Source: SLLW01 sp964388615 (GTDB taxonomy: Bacteria; Bacteroidota; Rhodothermia; Balneolales; Natronogracilivirgulaceae). Taken from it: 8,793 bases of DNA. Location: contig CAYMBG010000107.1 in assembly GCA_964388615.1 (NCBI GenBank), positions 1 through 8,793 of the forward strand, given 5' to 3'. Of this stretch, positions 1 to 6,142 are shown one piece after another. Within the stretch, counting starts at the first letter, position 1; the number at the start of each line of letters is the position of its first letter. A program made the translations under genes and the position numbers. The notes below the pieces were generated by a model. It was not told the origin of the DNA. It did not search any database and worked only from the letters and a program-made list of their open reading frames with translations.

Positions 1-695
1 TCTTCCAAACGACCACTACTAAAAGAGTCAAACAACTTATCCTCCAAAACAACATTACCCAAACCAACATCAACCCCAAAAGGAACACCCTCCTTATAAC
101 CCTCAAACTCAACAGACTCACTAACATCAACAACCAAACCACTACCATCAAAACCACCAGAACCACCACCACTAACACTAATATTAAAATCACCACGATC
201 AAGACTTGTCGCTTTCACAGTCTCACTAAAAACATCACCACTAACATTAACCAAATACAAACCAGCACTAGGAAAACCACTAATATCAATAACACTAGTT
301 CCATTGTTAAAATCATAACTATTTCTATGAATAATCTGACCCGCAGTATTCGCCACAGTCACAACCTTATCACCACCAGGAGAATCAACATAAACCTTAG
401 AACCAGAAACAGTAGGATTAGGAAAAGGATTACCAACGCCAAAACCAGAATCATACTCCAAACTAAACCTCCCCGCAGAATCAGTAACCCCACGAGCCAA
501 AGTATCACCCCTAACCTCATTCAACAAAAAAACATCATGATTAACAACCACTTCTTTGTCTTCATTAAGAACCCTACCCCCTACATTAGGTCCTAAATTG
601 TTTTCATTAATATTACCCACAGACACCAAGCCCAAAGCAACACTAAGACCAGCAGCTACCAGTCCCCCAGTTTTAAACCTATTCGAAAGACGCAT
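1..695 (-). CDS. Partial secreted protein with carboxypeptidase-regulatory-like domain and internal T9SS-tail-like module, extreme G/T codon bias
   Basis: The frame is open from ATG at 693-695 to the left edge (231 codons, no stop), so the C-terminus is missing. A basic start (R2, R6, K8) and a hydrophobic stretch at residues 12-27 look like a Sec signal peptide. Residues 38-81 read GGRVLNEDKE ... GDTLARGVTDSAGRFSLEYD, the pattern of carboxypeptidase-regulatory-like beta domains. Residues 88-163 contain NPFPNP, then GQIIHR, then IDISGFPSAGLYLVNVSG, which mirrors a T9SS type A sorting tail; here it lies near the N-terminus with at least 68 residues after it. Residues 164-231 are rich in Gly, Val, Ser and Asp and unrecognised. 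No Shine-Dalgarno sequence precedes the ATG. Codon use is extraordinary: 210 of 231 codons end in T or G, and the plus strand of 1-600 has only about 8% G. A surface or adhesin-like role is inferred. The open frame and composition are certain; the function is not. Confidence 0.8.
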   Translation of the reverse strand, partial: MRLSNRFKTGGLVAAGLSVALGLVSVGNINENNLGPNVGGRVLNEDKEVVVNHDVFLLNEVRGDTLARGVTDSAGRFSLEYDSGFGVGNPFPNPTVSGSKVYVDSPGGDKVVTVANTAGQIIHRNSYDFNNGTSVIDISGFPSAGLYLVNVSGDVFSETVKATSLDRGDFNISVSGGGSGGFDGSGLVVDVSESVEFEGYKEGVPFGVDVGLGNVVLEDKLFDSFSSGRLE

Positions 696-875
696 ATATA
701 TGTATGTTACACTACGACATGTTATTGATGATATAACGGATTTATTCTTTACAATTTAATACGCATATCAAATTTTGTACTGCCCATTTATTGCTTTCTC
801 ACTATTTTTTTCTACCACCTTTTTGTGCTATATTGTAATATAATACAACATGTTATATAACAAAACTCTTACCGC
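696..875. promoter_or_regulatory. Divergent AT-rich intergenic region with candidate operators
   Basis: This 180-base spacer separates the minus-strand GT-skewed gene from the plus-strand gene at 876, so it should hold both promoters. ACATGTTAT occurs twice, at 717-725 and 848-856, each followed by ATAAC (733-737 and 857-861). The second copy lies in a perfect 12-bp palindrome, TGTTATATAACA, at 851-862, directly before the 876 start. TATAAT at 839-844 matches a -10 box but has no good -35 box at normal spacing. TTGTA/TACAA arms at 833-837 and 844-848 flank that box. The motifs are seen directly; a role as regulator binding sites is inferred. Confidence 0.4.
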
Positions 876-1247
876 ATGAAACTTAATATTATTAGCGGCA
901 GTAAACAAACCAAGCCGGCCCTTGCGAAGATCTACAAAAACGGAACAATGGCCCTTAATAAATCAGTGCGTCAGCAACTTTCCATATCTGCCAACACCGA
1001 CTATCACCTGGCTCTGGCTACTGATCATACCCACAAGCTTGATGAAAAGTTTTATCTGGTATTTATGGATAAACCCAATGATACAACCCGCAAGCTTTTG
1101 GTCACTGAAAAAAATATCATTGTCAATTTTTCTCATGTCTTTGACTCCCATAATATTGACTATAAAAATAAATCTTATGTGTACGAGCTTGAGCGACAGA
1201 CCAAATGGGAAGGCAAACCTGTGGCCGTTTTTAAACGTATCAAGTAG
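876..1247 (+). CDS. Small unrecognised protein with an AbrB-like N-terminal stretch
   Basis: A 123-residue protein starting at ATG 876 and ending in TAG. I do not recognise a named family. Residues 18-47 (KIYKNGTMALNKSVRQQLSI and following) resemble the swapped-hairpin AbrB/SpoVT pattern, in which a Gly-containing strand is followed by an [IL]PKxVRxxLxI-like segment; here it reads ALNKSVRQQLSI. The protein is basic, has no signal peptide or membrane segment, and has no cysteine, so it is probably cytoplasmic. The C-terminal half alternates hydrophobic and charged residues and looks like beta strands. Its codon use is balanced, unlike the divergent neighbour. A palindrome sits immediately upstream, and CATGTTAT copies lie on both sides of the gene, which would suit a small autoregulated DNA-binding protein. 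That role is inference from a weak sequence resemblance. The reading frame itself looks real; two overlapping frames there are shadows. Confidence 0.65.
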   Translation: MKLNIISGSKQTKPALAKIYKNGTMALNKSVRQQLSISANTDYHLALATDHTHKLDEKFYLVFMDKPNDTTRKLLVTEKNIIVNFSHVFDSHNIDYKNKSYVYELERQTKWEGKPVAVFKRIK

Positions 1248-1364
1248 ATTTCGTAAACTGTTTTCATAATTTATAATAACTTTCCCCTATATATCCGTGT
1301 GACCGGGCACATTTCAAGTCATGTTATTATCTCGTTTAGTTATCTCATATCAAAACCGGTCCAC

Positions 1365-2011
1365 CTAATGTTTCTTCAGCAAGTCAAGCAGCTTGCGATC
1401 CAGCTTGTGTCCGTACCAGTTTTCGTACTCCACATCCTGCCGTCCGGAATCAAGGAGCCCAAAGCTTCCGCTGAATTTCCACAGGCCCCATCCGATGCCG
1501 TTTTCCGTGAATATATCCAGTGTGTCGGAGAACCAGGCCAGAAAGACCTCATGCGGAGTCTCATTATAGCAACCTAACTCGCCGCAATGCACACCGATCC
1601 CCTGCTTGACAATTTCAATCCAGGGGCATAGTGCTCTTCCAGTATTTCACGGCTGAAGTAGTGGTCGCCCACCTTCTGTTCGTTGATCTGATAGACCTCG
1701 TCCGGATGAATATTCCGGCTCCGGTCAAATTCCACATAGTAGGGATAAGCCATCGGAATTCGCACAAAGTCAAATCCCCAATCCTGCATCCACTGAAAAT
1801 ACTCTTCTTTTGTGGGAGGACGGGGATTGTCCGGATCGTGTGAAAAGAAGTCCAGCAGGTTGAACCCGCGTCATCTTGGAATGCTGGTTACCGGTGCTCT
1901 TTCGCAGGCTGTAAACACAGACGTGCCGGCCAGACCTACACCGGCAGTAACCAGACCGGTGGTTTTCAAAAAATCTCTTCACGATTGATTTGATTGATTT
2001 TGTTTAACCAT
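1365..2011 (-). pseudogene. Broken family 5 glycoside hydrolase (cellulase-type) with Tat-like signal
   Basis: Reading leftward from ATG 2009-2011 gives a Tat-like leader (RDFLKTTGLVTAGVGLAG, then TSVFTAC), then RGFNLLDFFSHD and WGFDFVRIPMAYPYY, the first barrel strands of GH5. The C-terminal piece is also clear: HCGELGCYNETPHEVFLAWF, with the nucleophile Glu in the HCGELG motif, then GIGWGLWKFSGSFGLLDSGR and a final LDRKLLDLLKKH before TAG. Four lesions are visible. TGA at 1979-1981 replaces the first twin arginine. TGA at 1871-1873 interrupts IPR/RGFNLL, where relatives usually have Trp. One base is lost in the C run at 1623-1626, shifting the frame at HYAP/W. The strand-2 end (NEQKV) joins GDHYFSREILEEHY near 1669/1670, omitting roughly 150-170 residues that should include the NEP acid/base Glu. 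The remaining 215 codons compare with about 350-390 normally. The ATG overlaps the deoC stop, as in a coupled operon. It cannot make an active enzyme. Confidence 0.9.
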
Positions 2012-2717
2012 ATCGTTCCTTCGCTTTTTCTATTATGTTTTTGGTCGCTGTAGCTCCGCAACGGGTGGCACCGGTTTCCTTAACTTTTTCCAGATCCTCA
2101 AATGTCCTTACACCGCCGGCAGCTTTTACCTCCACGTTCGGGCCCGAATGTTTTCTCATTAATCTGAGGTCTTCCAGAGTAGCTCCGGTGTATTTATAAG
2201 AACCGTCAGCTTGTTTTACAAAACCAAATCCGGTCGATGTTTTTACAAAATCGGCCCCCACTTCTGTGCAGATTTCACAAAGCTTGACCTTATCCTCTGT
2301 ACGTGTCACAAAGTCCGTTTCAAAGATCACTTTCACAATTGCATTGTGCTTGTGACACATTTCTGTCACACTTCCGATCTCTTCTGTGACATAATCCCAC
2401 TCTCCTTGCAGAGCTTTGCCGATATTAATCACCATATCTATTTCGACTGCACCATCCTCGCAGGCTTTTTCGGTTTCAAATACTTTGACAGCAATAGAGG
2501 AATTGCCTGCTGGAAATCCAATTACGCAGCCTACCAACACATCTGTTCCCCTCAATGATTCGACCGCTTGTTTTACGGCATATGGCTTTACACAAACAGA
2601 AGCAACGTCATATCTCATTGCCACTTCACATTCACGCCGCAGGTCGTCGTCTGTAAACGTAGGGTGAAGAATAGAGTGATCAATCATTTTTGCGAAATCT
2701 TTTACTTTTTCGTGCAT
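2004..2717 (-). CDS. deoC: Deoxyribose-phosphate aldolase (DeoC family)
   Basis: A 237-residue cytoplasmic class I aldolase. DeoC cleaves 2-deoxyribose 5-phosphate to glyceraldehyde 3-phosphate and acetaldehyde through a lysine Schiff base. Seen here: IDHSILHPTFT (residues 12-22), IGFPAGNSSIAVKVFE (66-81), EIDMVINIG with Asp94 (92-100), DFVKTSTGFG with the Schiff-base Lys159 (157-165), and VEVKAAGGVRTFEDL with the second active-site Lys198 (196-209). Length and all three catalytic positions are normal. Some motifs depart from the E. coli-like pattern: GFPAGNSS rather than GFPLGANT, FETDF rather than LETCY, and RCGATATKNI near the phosphate site rather than RIGTSSG, so the true substrate may differ. 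A Shine-Dalgarno AAAGGAG (2722-2728) sits four bases before ATG. The stop overlaps the start of the downstream GH5 remnant by a few bases. Its neighbours suggest use in sugar breakdown rather than only nucleoside salvage; that is inference. Confidence 0.92.
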   Translation of the reverse strand: MHEKVKDFAKMIDHSILHPTFTDDDLRRECEVAMRYDVASVCVKPYAVKQAVESLRGTDVLVGCVIGFPAGNSSIAVKVFETEKACEDGAVEIDMVINIGKALQGEWDYVTEEIGSVTEMCHKHNAIVKVIFETDFVTRTEDKVKLCEICTEVGADFVKTSTGFGFVKQADGSYKYTGATLEDLRLMRKHSGPNVEVKAAGGVRTFEDLEKVKETGATRCGATATKNIIEKAKERYG

Positions 2718-2721
2718 AAAA

Positions 2722-2728
2722 CTCCTTT
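2722..2728 (-). promoter_or_regulatory. Shine-Dalgarno sequence of deoC
   Basis: AAAGGAG on the minus strand, with four bases between GGAG and the ATG at 2715-2717. It supports this start and stands out because the two genes upstream in the cluster show no such site. Confidence 0.6.
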
Positions 2729-2766
2729 TTTAGATTTTTGAAATTGTCGTATTCCTCTGTTTAAAA

Positions 2767-2795
2767 CAAAAATTTGGTCTTGGCAAGTGTAACAA
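2767..2795 (-). promoter_or_regulatory. Candidate Bacteroidota-type promoter for deoC
   Basis: On the minus strand TTG (2793-2795) is followed after 18 bases by AATTTTTG (2767-2774). This is close to the TTG/TAnnTTTG promoter known in Bacteroidota, with a mismatch at the first position of the -7 box. It lies about 50 bases before the deoC start in the 130-base spacer after the paralog at 2848. This pattern can arise by chance in AT-rich DNA. Confidence 0.3.
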
Positions 2796-2847
2796 GAAAG
2801 TCGGGTCTGCCGGAGATAAAATGCCAACAGTTTGTTTGACATTCCCT

Positions 2848-4377
2848 TTATTCCAACACTTTAATCACCGCTACATAGGACCGATGATTATCGGGTGCCA
2901 GTGTGATGATACGCTTCGGGCCCCACCAGTCGGTTCCATCATAATCATCCCACACCGGTTCCATGACCTCCTCCTCACTCCATGTAAGAGAAGCAACATC
3001 CAGCCATTTTACCGAAACTCTTTCGGCATGGACCCAGGGATCGAGGTGAACCGTAGCCCTTCCTCCCGGAAAGTAAACAGCATATTCCTTGCCCATGTTT
3101 GCCAGGCAATAGGAATCCACCGAATTTCCGACGGTCTCACACGCTTCATAGGGCTCGGCATTGAAAAGATCGAACGCTTCAAGGAACATGTTAACGCCTC
3201 TCAGGGTCTCTTGAGCACGATCCGACAGGCCTATGCCCCAGTAAAAATCGCCTCCCCGGTGAGCCGGCCGGTGAAAACGGGTGGATGCCGCTCCTCCGAA
3301 CACATTTCTCCAGAACCGCTCGACCGCTTCTTTCTCGGTTCCTGCTGCCGTATTGGTGCCTACTCCGTTTCCGTACACCTTTTCGTTGTTGAGCGGCATA
3401 GGCCCTTCATCGTTCATATCGATCATTCTGCGCCAGTAAACCAGGTTTTCCCAGTGTTTTTTTCCAACCGGCCCCAGGGCATCCTGGTTGTTTTGGGACA
3501 CATCAATAAACGTGTAGATATCGCGGTTGCCCATCACTCTTCGCACCGAAGCATCGGGGGCAAACAACATCGATGTTACATGTATGTCTCTGCCATACTC
3601 TTTTGCGGTTTCTTTGATAAACGTTGCCCAGTGTGTATCCCAGCGGTCGTCCAGCTGGCTTTCATTTCCAAGATTATAGATAATGTGACCGTATTGAGAG
3701 GTTATGGAAATTAATTTATCAATGTAACGGTGTTGATAATCCAGTACCGGCTGGTTGTTTTGATGGATGGATCCCCCGTAATAATCCCAGGCATCCTCAA
3801 TAGTACCCGGCTCCCAGTTGATATTATTTTCCGGATTCAGCGGGTGGATGGCAAAACGGCCGTACACATCATCGCCGGAGAGATCGAACCAGTCCCAAAG
3901 AGTTAGCTGTACGATGATGTCCCGTTTATACGTTTCCTCCAGGAAGAATCGGAGCTTGTCCCAATACGCTTCGTTCCACTGTTCCAGATCGTAGAGGCCA
4001 TCTTCAATCTCTTTCGCGGCAAACGTATCGCCCTCATTCCGGTCACTCATGGTATTCCGCACGTAATTCCCTCCAACGGACTGCATCAGATCCAGGTGTT
4101 CCGTCAGCGTTTCTCCGGTCCACTGCCAAAGGTTATCCCGGTCGCTGGCCCCGAGCAGCATCACCGGTTCTCCCTTGTACTGCCAGTACCAGGGGTTGTT
4201 GCGATAGGGCTGGATGGAGCCATCATCATCAGCTGCCGTTTCTTCAACATGCGCAGGCGTTTTGGAGGTGGCGTTCATTTCAAGTCCGGTGGCAAAGGAG
4301 TTTTGCATCAATGCAGTACATGTAAAGAAAACGGATAGTGGCAACAGGGTAGTAAGTACCCAGGTCAGTTTGTTCAT
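2848..4377 (-). CDS. Secreted glycosidase-like protein, apiosidase/DUF4038-like barrel with C-terminal beta domain (paralog 1)
   Basis: A 509-residue exported protein. Residues 1-29 are a signal peptide, probably cut after NSFA. Residues 60-405 look like a TIM-barrel glycosidase of the DUF4038/apiosidase-like kind: NPWYWQYKGEPVMLLGAS (61-78), HLDLMQSVGGNYVRNTMS (94-111), RDIIVQLTLWDWFD (152-165), and IIYNLGNES (232-240), whose Glu239 fits a strand-4 acid/base. Later conserved blocks are GRDIHVTSM, YTFIDVSQNN, KVYGN and ERFWRNVFGGAASTRFHRP (353-371). Residues 420-509 (EYAVYFPGG, then VKWLDVASLTW) resemble the putative collagen-binding beta domain that often ends such enzymes. The second catalytic acid is not obvious. 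No T9SS tail is present, so it is probably periplasmic or released. It lies 108 bases downstream of its paralog at 4486-6009 and 130 bases before deoC. Substrate is unknown; a plant- or algal-polysaccharide side chain is a guess from the family. The assignment of fold is from motif memory, not a search. Confidence 0.75.
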   Translation of the reverse strand: MNKLTWVLTTLLPLSVFFTCTALMQNSFATGLEMNATSKTPAHVEETAADDDGSIQPYRNNPWYWQYKGEPVMLLGASDRDNLWQWTGETLTEHLDLMQSVGGNYVRNTMSDRNEGDTFAAKEIEDGLYDLEQWNEAYWDKLRFFLEETYKRDIIVQLTLWDWFDLSGDDVYGRFAIHPLNPENNINWEPGTIEDAWDYYGGSIHQNNQPVLDYQHRYIDKLISITSQYGHIIYNLGNESQLDDRWDTHWATFIKETAKEYGRDIHVTSMLFAPDASVRRVMGNRDIYTFIDVSQNNQDALGPVGKKHWENLVYWRRMIDMNDEGPMPLNNEKVYGNGVGTNTAAGTEKEAVERFWRNVFGGAASTRFHRPAHRGGDFYWGIGLSDRAQETLRGVNMFLEAFDLFNAEPYEACETVGNSVDSYCLANMGKEYAVYFPGGRATVHLDPWVHAERVSVKWLDVASLTWSEEEVMEPVWDDYDGTDWWGPKRIITLAPDNHRSYVAVIKVLE

Positions 4378-4485
4378 TTTTCTGATATTTTAAGATTCAT
4401 AAGGACTGATGTAGTATTTATGAGGTTCCTGTAAGCAGATCGAAGATTAGTACGCTCACCGAAGGGAGCTTACGTAAAAAAAATA

Positions 4486-6009
4486 TTAAAGGCGCCTCAG
4501 AAAAGCAGCCCACTGATCGTTCGAGGGAGCTTTTAAACTTGTCGGCAATTCAAAGGTCTGTACTCCGCTCCACTGCGCTGTTCGTATTTGCAGCCATCGC
4601 ACTTCGTACTCACCGGAGTCCGCGTCAAGCAGAACTTCACCTCCGCCGGTAAAATAGACCGCATACTCCTCTCCCTCTATCGCCAGGCAGTAGGCTTCGT
4701 TTTGATCCCGGTTTTTCAACAGATGTGTGGCCGGTTCATGGTTATAAAAGTCCATCTCATCGGTGAGCATGCGCATACTTTGGATATGATGCTGTGCCAC
4801 ATGATTCAGCCCAAGGCCGTAATCGGGGCGATGAAAACGGGCCGATGCATGGCCTGCAAAAATATTCCGCCAGAAACGCTCTTCCCCATCCTTATGGAGT
4901 GCAGTCCAGTAATAATTGTCCTGCCCCAGGGTATTCATCATCCCACCGTATACTTTTACATTGTTCACCGGACGCGTATAGGCTGAAAAAAGAACATGGT
5001 TTCTGACAAACAGCGCTGTCTTGTAATGCACTTCTCCCCTCTGGGCGTTGTTGTTGGAAATATCGATAAACGAATACGATTCCGGGTTGTTGATCGTATT
5101 GGATGGTTTTGCCCACTCGGTGAGTTCCGTACTGGTATGTTCGGCGTACCATCCTCCGAGATCGGGATGCTGCTCCAGCGCTTCGGGCACCAGGCCGCCG
5201 GTCGGATCCCAGTTGTCCCACATCTGCGTCACATAAATATCCCTGCCTGCCTCCGAGGCAATCCGGTGGATAAAATCGGACCAGTAGAGGCCCCATTCCG
5301 GCTTTGACTTGGTTTCATTGTCGATGCAGAACAGTACATTGGGATACGGCAGAGCCACAGACATCAGCTCACGTACGAACTGCTCCTGATATGCTCTGAC
5401 TACAGTAAGATCGTCGAGTTGCGGGACCGACCGGAAAAAGGGATTGTTGGCCGTCTGTGCCGGATAGTCGATCACCTCGGGCAGCCCGCTCTCTTTGGCT
5501 GTGTAGCTGCTGTTTATACGCGGGTTGAACGGATTTTCGGCCCAGCCATTGTCGCCCCAGTAAAAATCGTATGTTGCCCAGAATTCAACCTGAACGATGA
5601 TGTCGCGGTCATAAGCAAGCTGCAGCAGATTCTCGAACCGATCCCAGTATTCGGGATTGGGTTCATCGAGGTCGTAAAGCCCGTCCCGCATCGCAAACGG
5701 TTTGGCATTGCCGGTATCCCGTGCACTCATGGTGGAGCGGACATAGTTACCACCAGTCGATGCGAGCAGATCCAGATGATCTTCAAGATTCTCGATTTGA
5801 AACAGGTTGTCCTGTACGCTTCCACCCAGCAAAAGGACCGGTTCTCCTTTGTACTGCCAGTACATGGGATTTTCAGCAGAAATCCGAATTGCGTCATCGG
5901 CATTGAAAGCCGGCTGTGCCGATATACAGGGGGTGAATGATACAAGGATACATAAACCATATAAGACAAACCCCGCATACATGCGAGGAACAATAATAAA
6001 TAAGTTCAT
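4486..6009 (-). CDS. Secreted glycosidase-like protein, apiosidase/DUF4038-like barrel with C-terminal beta domain (paralog 2)
   Basis: A 507-residue homolog of the protein at 2848-4377, sharing its whole architecture. Residues 1-31 are a signal peptide with probable cleavage after CISA. Matching blocks are NPMYWQYKGEPVLLLGGS (47-64), HLDLLASTGGNYVRSTMS (78-95), DGLYDL (109-114), RDIIVQVEFWATYDF (135-149), VLFCIDNETKS (225-235) with Glu232 as likely acid/base, GRDIYVTQM, SYSFIDISNNN (311-321), KVYGG, ERFWRNIFAGHASARFHRP (377-395), and a C-terminal EYAVYFTGG beta domain. Between the acid/base strand and the FIDIS block it carries a longer, different loop (residues 264-310, Trp- and Pro-rich), which suggests a different substrate pocket. 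Glu332 of paralog 1 (NEKVYG) is Val351 here (NVKVYG), so that residue cannot be a shared catalytic nucleophile. No Shine-Dalgarno precedes ATG. It follows the DUF362 frame after 133 bases. Substrate unknown. Confidence 0.75.
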   Translation of the reverse strand: MNLFIIVPRMYAGFVLYGLCILVSFTPCISAQPAFNADDAIRISAENPMYWQYKGEPVLLLGGSVQDNLFQIENLEDHLDLLASTGGNYVRSTMSARDTGNAKPFAMRDGLYDLDEPNPEYWDRFENLLQLAYDRDIIVQVEFWATYDFYWGDNGWAENPFNPRINSSYTAKESGLPEVIDYPAQTANNPFFRSVPQLDDLTVVRAYQEQFVRELMSVALPYPNVLFCIDNETKSKPEWGLYWSDFIHRIASEAGRDIYVTQMWDNWDPTGGLVPEALEQHPDLGGWYAEHTSTELTEWAKPSNTINNPESYSFIDISNNNAQRGEVHYKTALFVRNHVLFSAYTRPVNNVKVYGGMMNTLGQDNYYWTALHKDGEERFWRNIFAGHASARFHRPDYGLGLNHVAQHHIQSMRMLTDEMDFYNHEPATHLLKNRDQNEAYCLAIEGEEYAVYFTGGGEVLLDADSGEYEVRWLQIRTAQWSGVQTFELPTSLKAPSNDQWAAFLRRL

Positions 6010-6121
6010 TACAAGAGTCTATTTTTTTAGGACATTAATTAAAAAAATGAACAGGTTTTTATATCAAAGAACAAGCCAGACAATGTTTTAAACTCGCTAA
6101 TAAAAATTCATATTCATATGA

Positions 6122-6139
6122 TCACAGGAAGTCATGTGA
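6122..6139 (-). terminator. Weak hairpin after the DUF362/CBM9 gene
   Basis: Just past the TAA at 6143-6145, TCACA (6135-6139) and TGTGA (6122-6126) on the minus strand form a five-pair stem with an eight-base loop. A T run follows only about 14 bases later, so it is at best a poor intrinsic terminator. Confidence 0.2.
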
Positions 6140-6142
6140 ACC

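Noticed and set aside
1..300. Low-complexity or satellite repeat, or CRISPR-like array
   Set aside because: The sequence looks repetitive because of GGT/GTT/GAT/AGT codons, but no unit recurs at a fixed period and the minus strand encodes an ordered protein.
327..759. Plus-strand reading frames of 89 and 67 codons
   Set aside because: They are the antisense of the GT-skewed gene; low stop frequency there comes from its composition, and their proteins are low-complexity Asn/Thr/Ile/Arg strings.
1871..1981. TGA read as an amino acid (changed genetic code), since one TGA sits where GH5 relatives have Trp
   Set aside because: The other TGA sits where Arg is expected, the gene also has a frameshift and a deletion, and the intact genes use TGG for Trp and contain no in-frame TGA.
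2821..3714. Long plus-strand frame of 297 codons
   Set aside because: It lies antisense to the well-supported paralog 1 and has no domain-like pattern.
4378..4410. Upstream mini-frame of 8 codons ending in an ATGA overlap with the paralog 1 start
   Set aside because: Too short and without a ribosome-binding site; it can easily be chance in AT-rich DNA.
4450..4488. Intrinsic terminator after paralog 2 (GTAaGCTC/GAGCgTAC hairpin beside a T8 run)
   Set aside because: On the minus strand the T run comes before the hairpin, which is the wrong order for termination of the leftward genes; on the plus strand it is followed by A residues.
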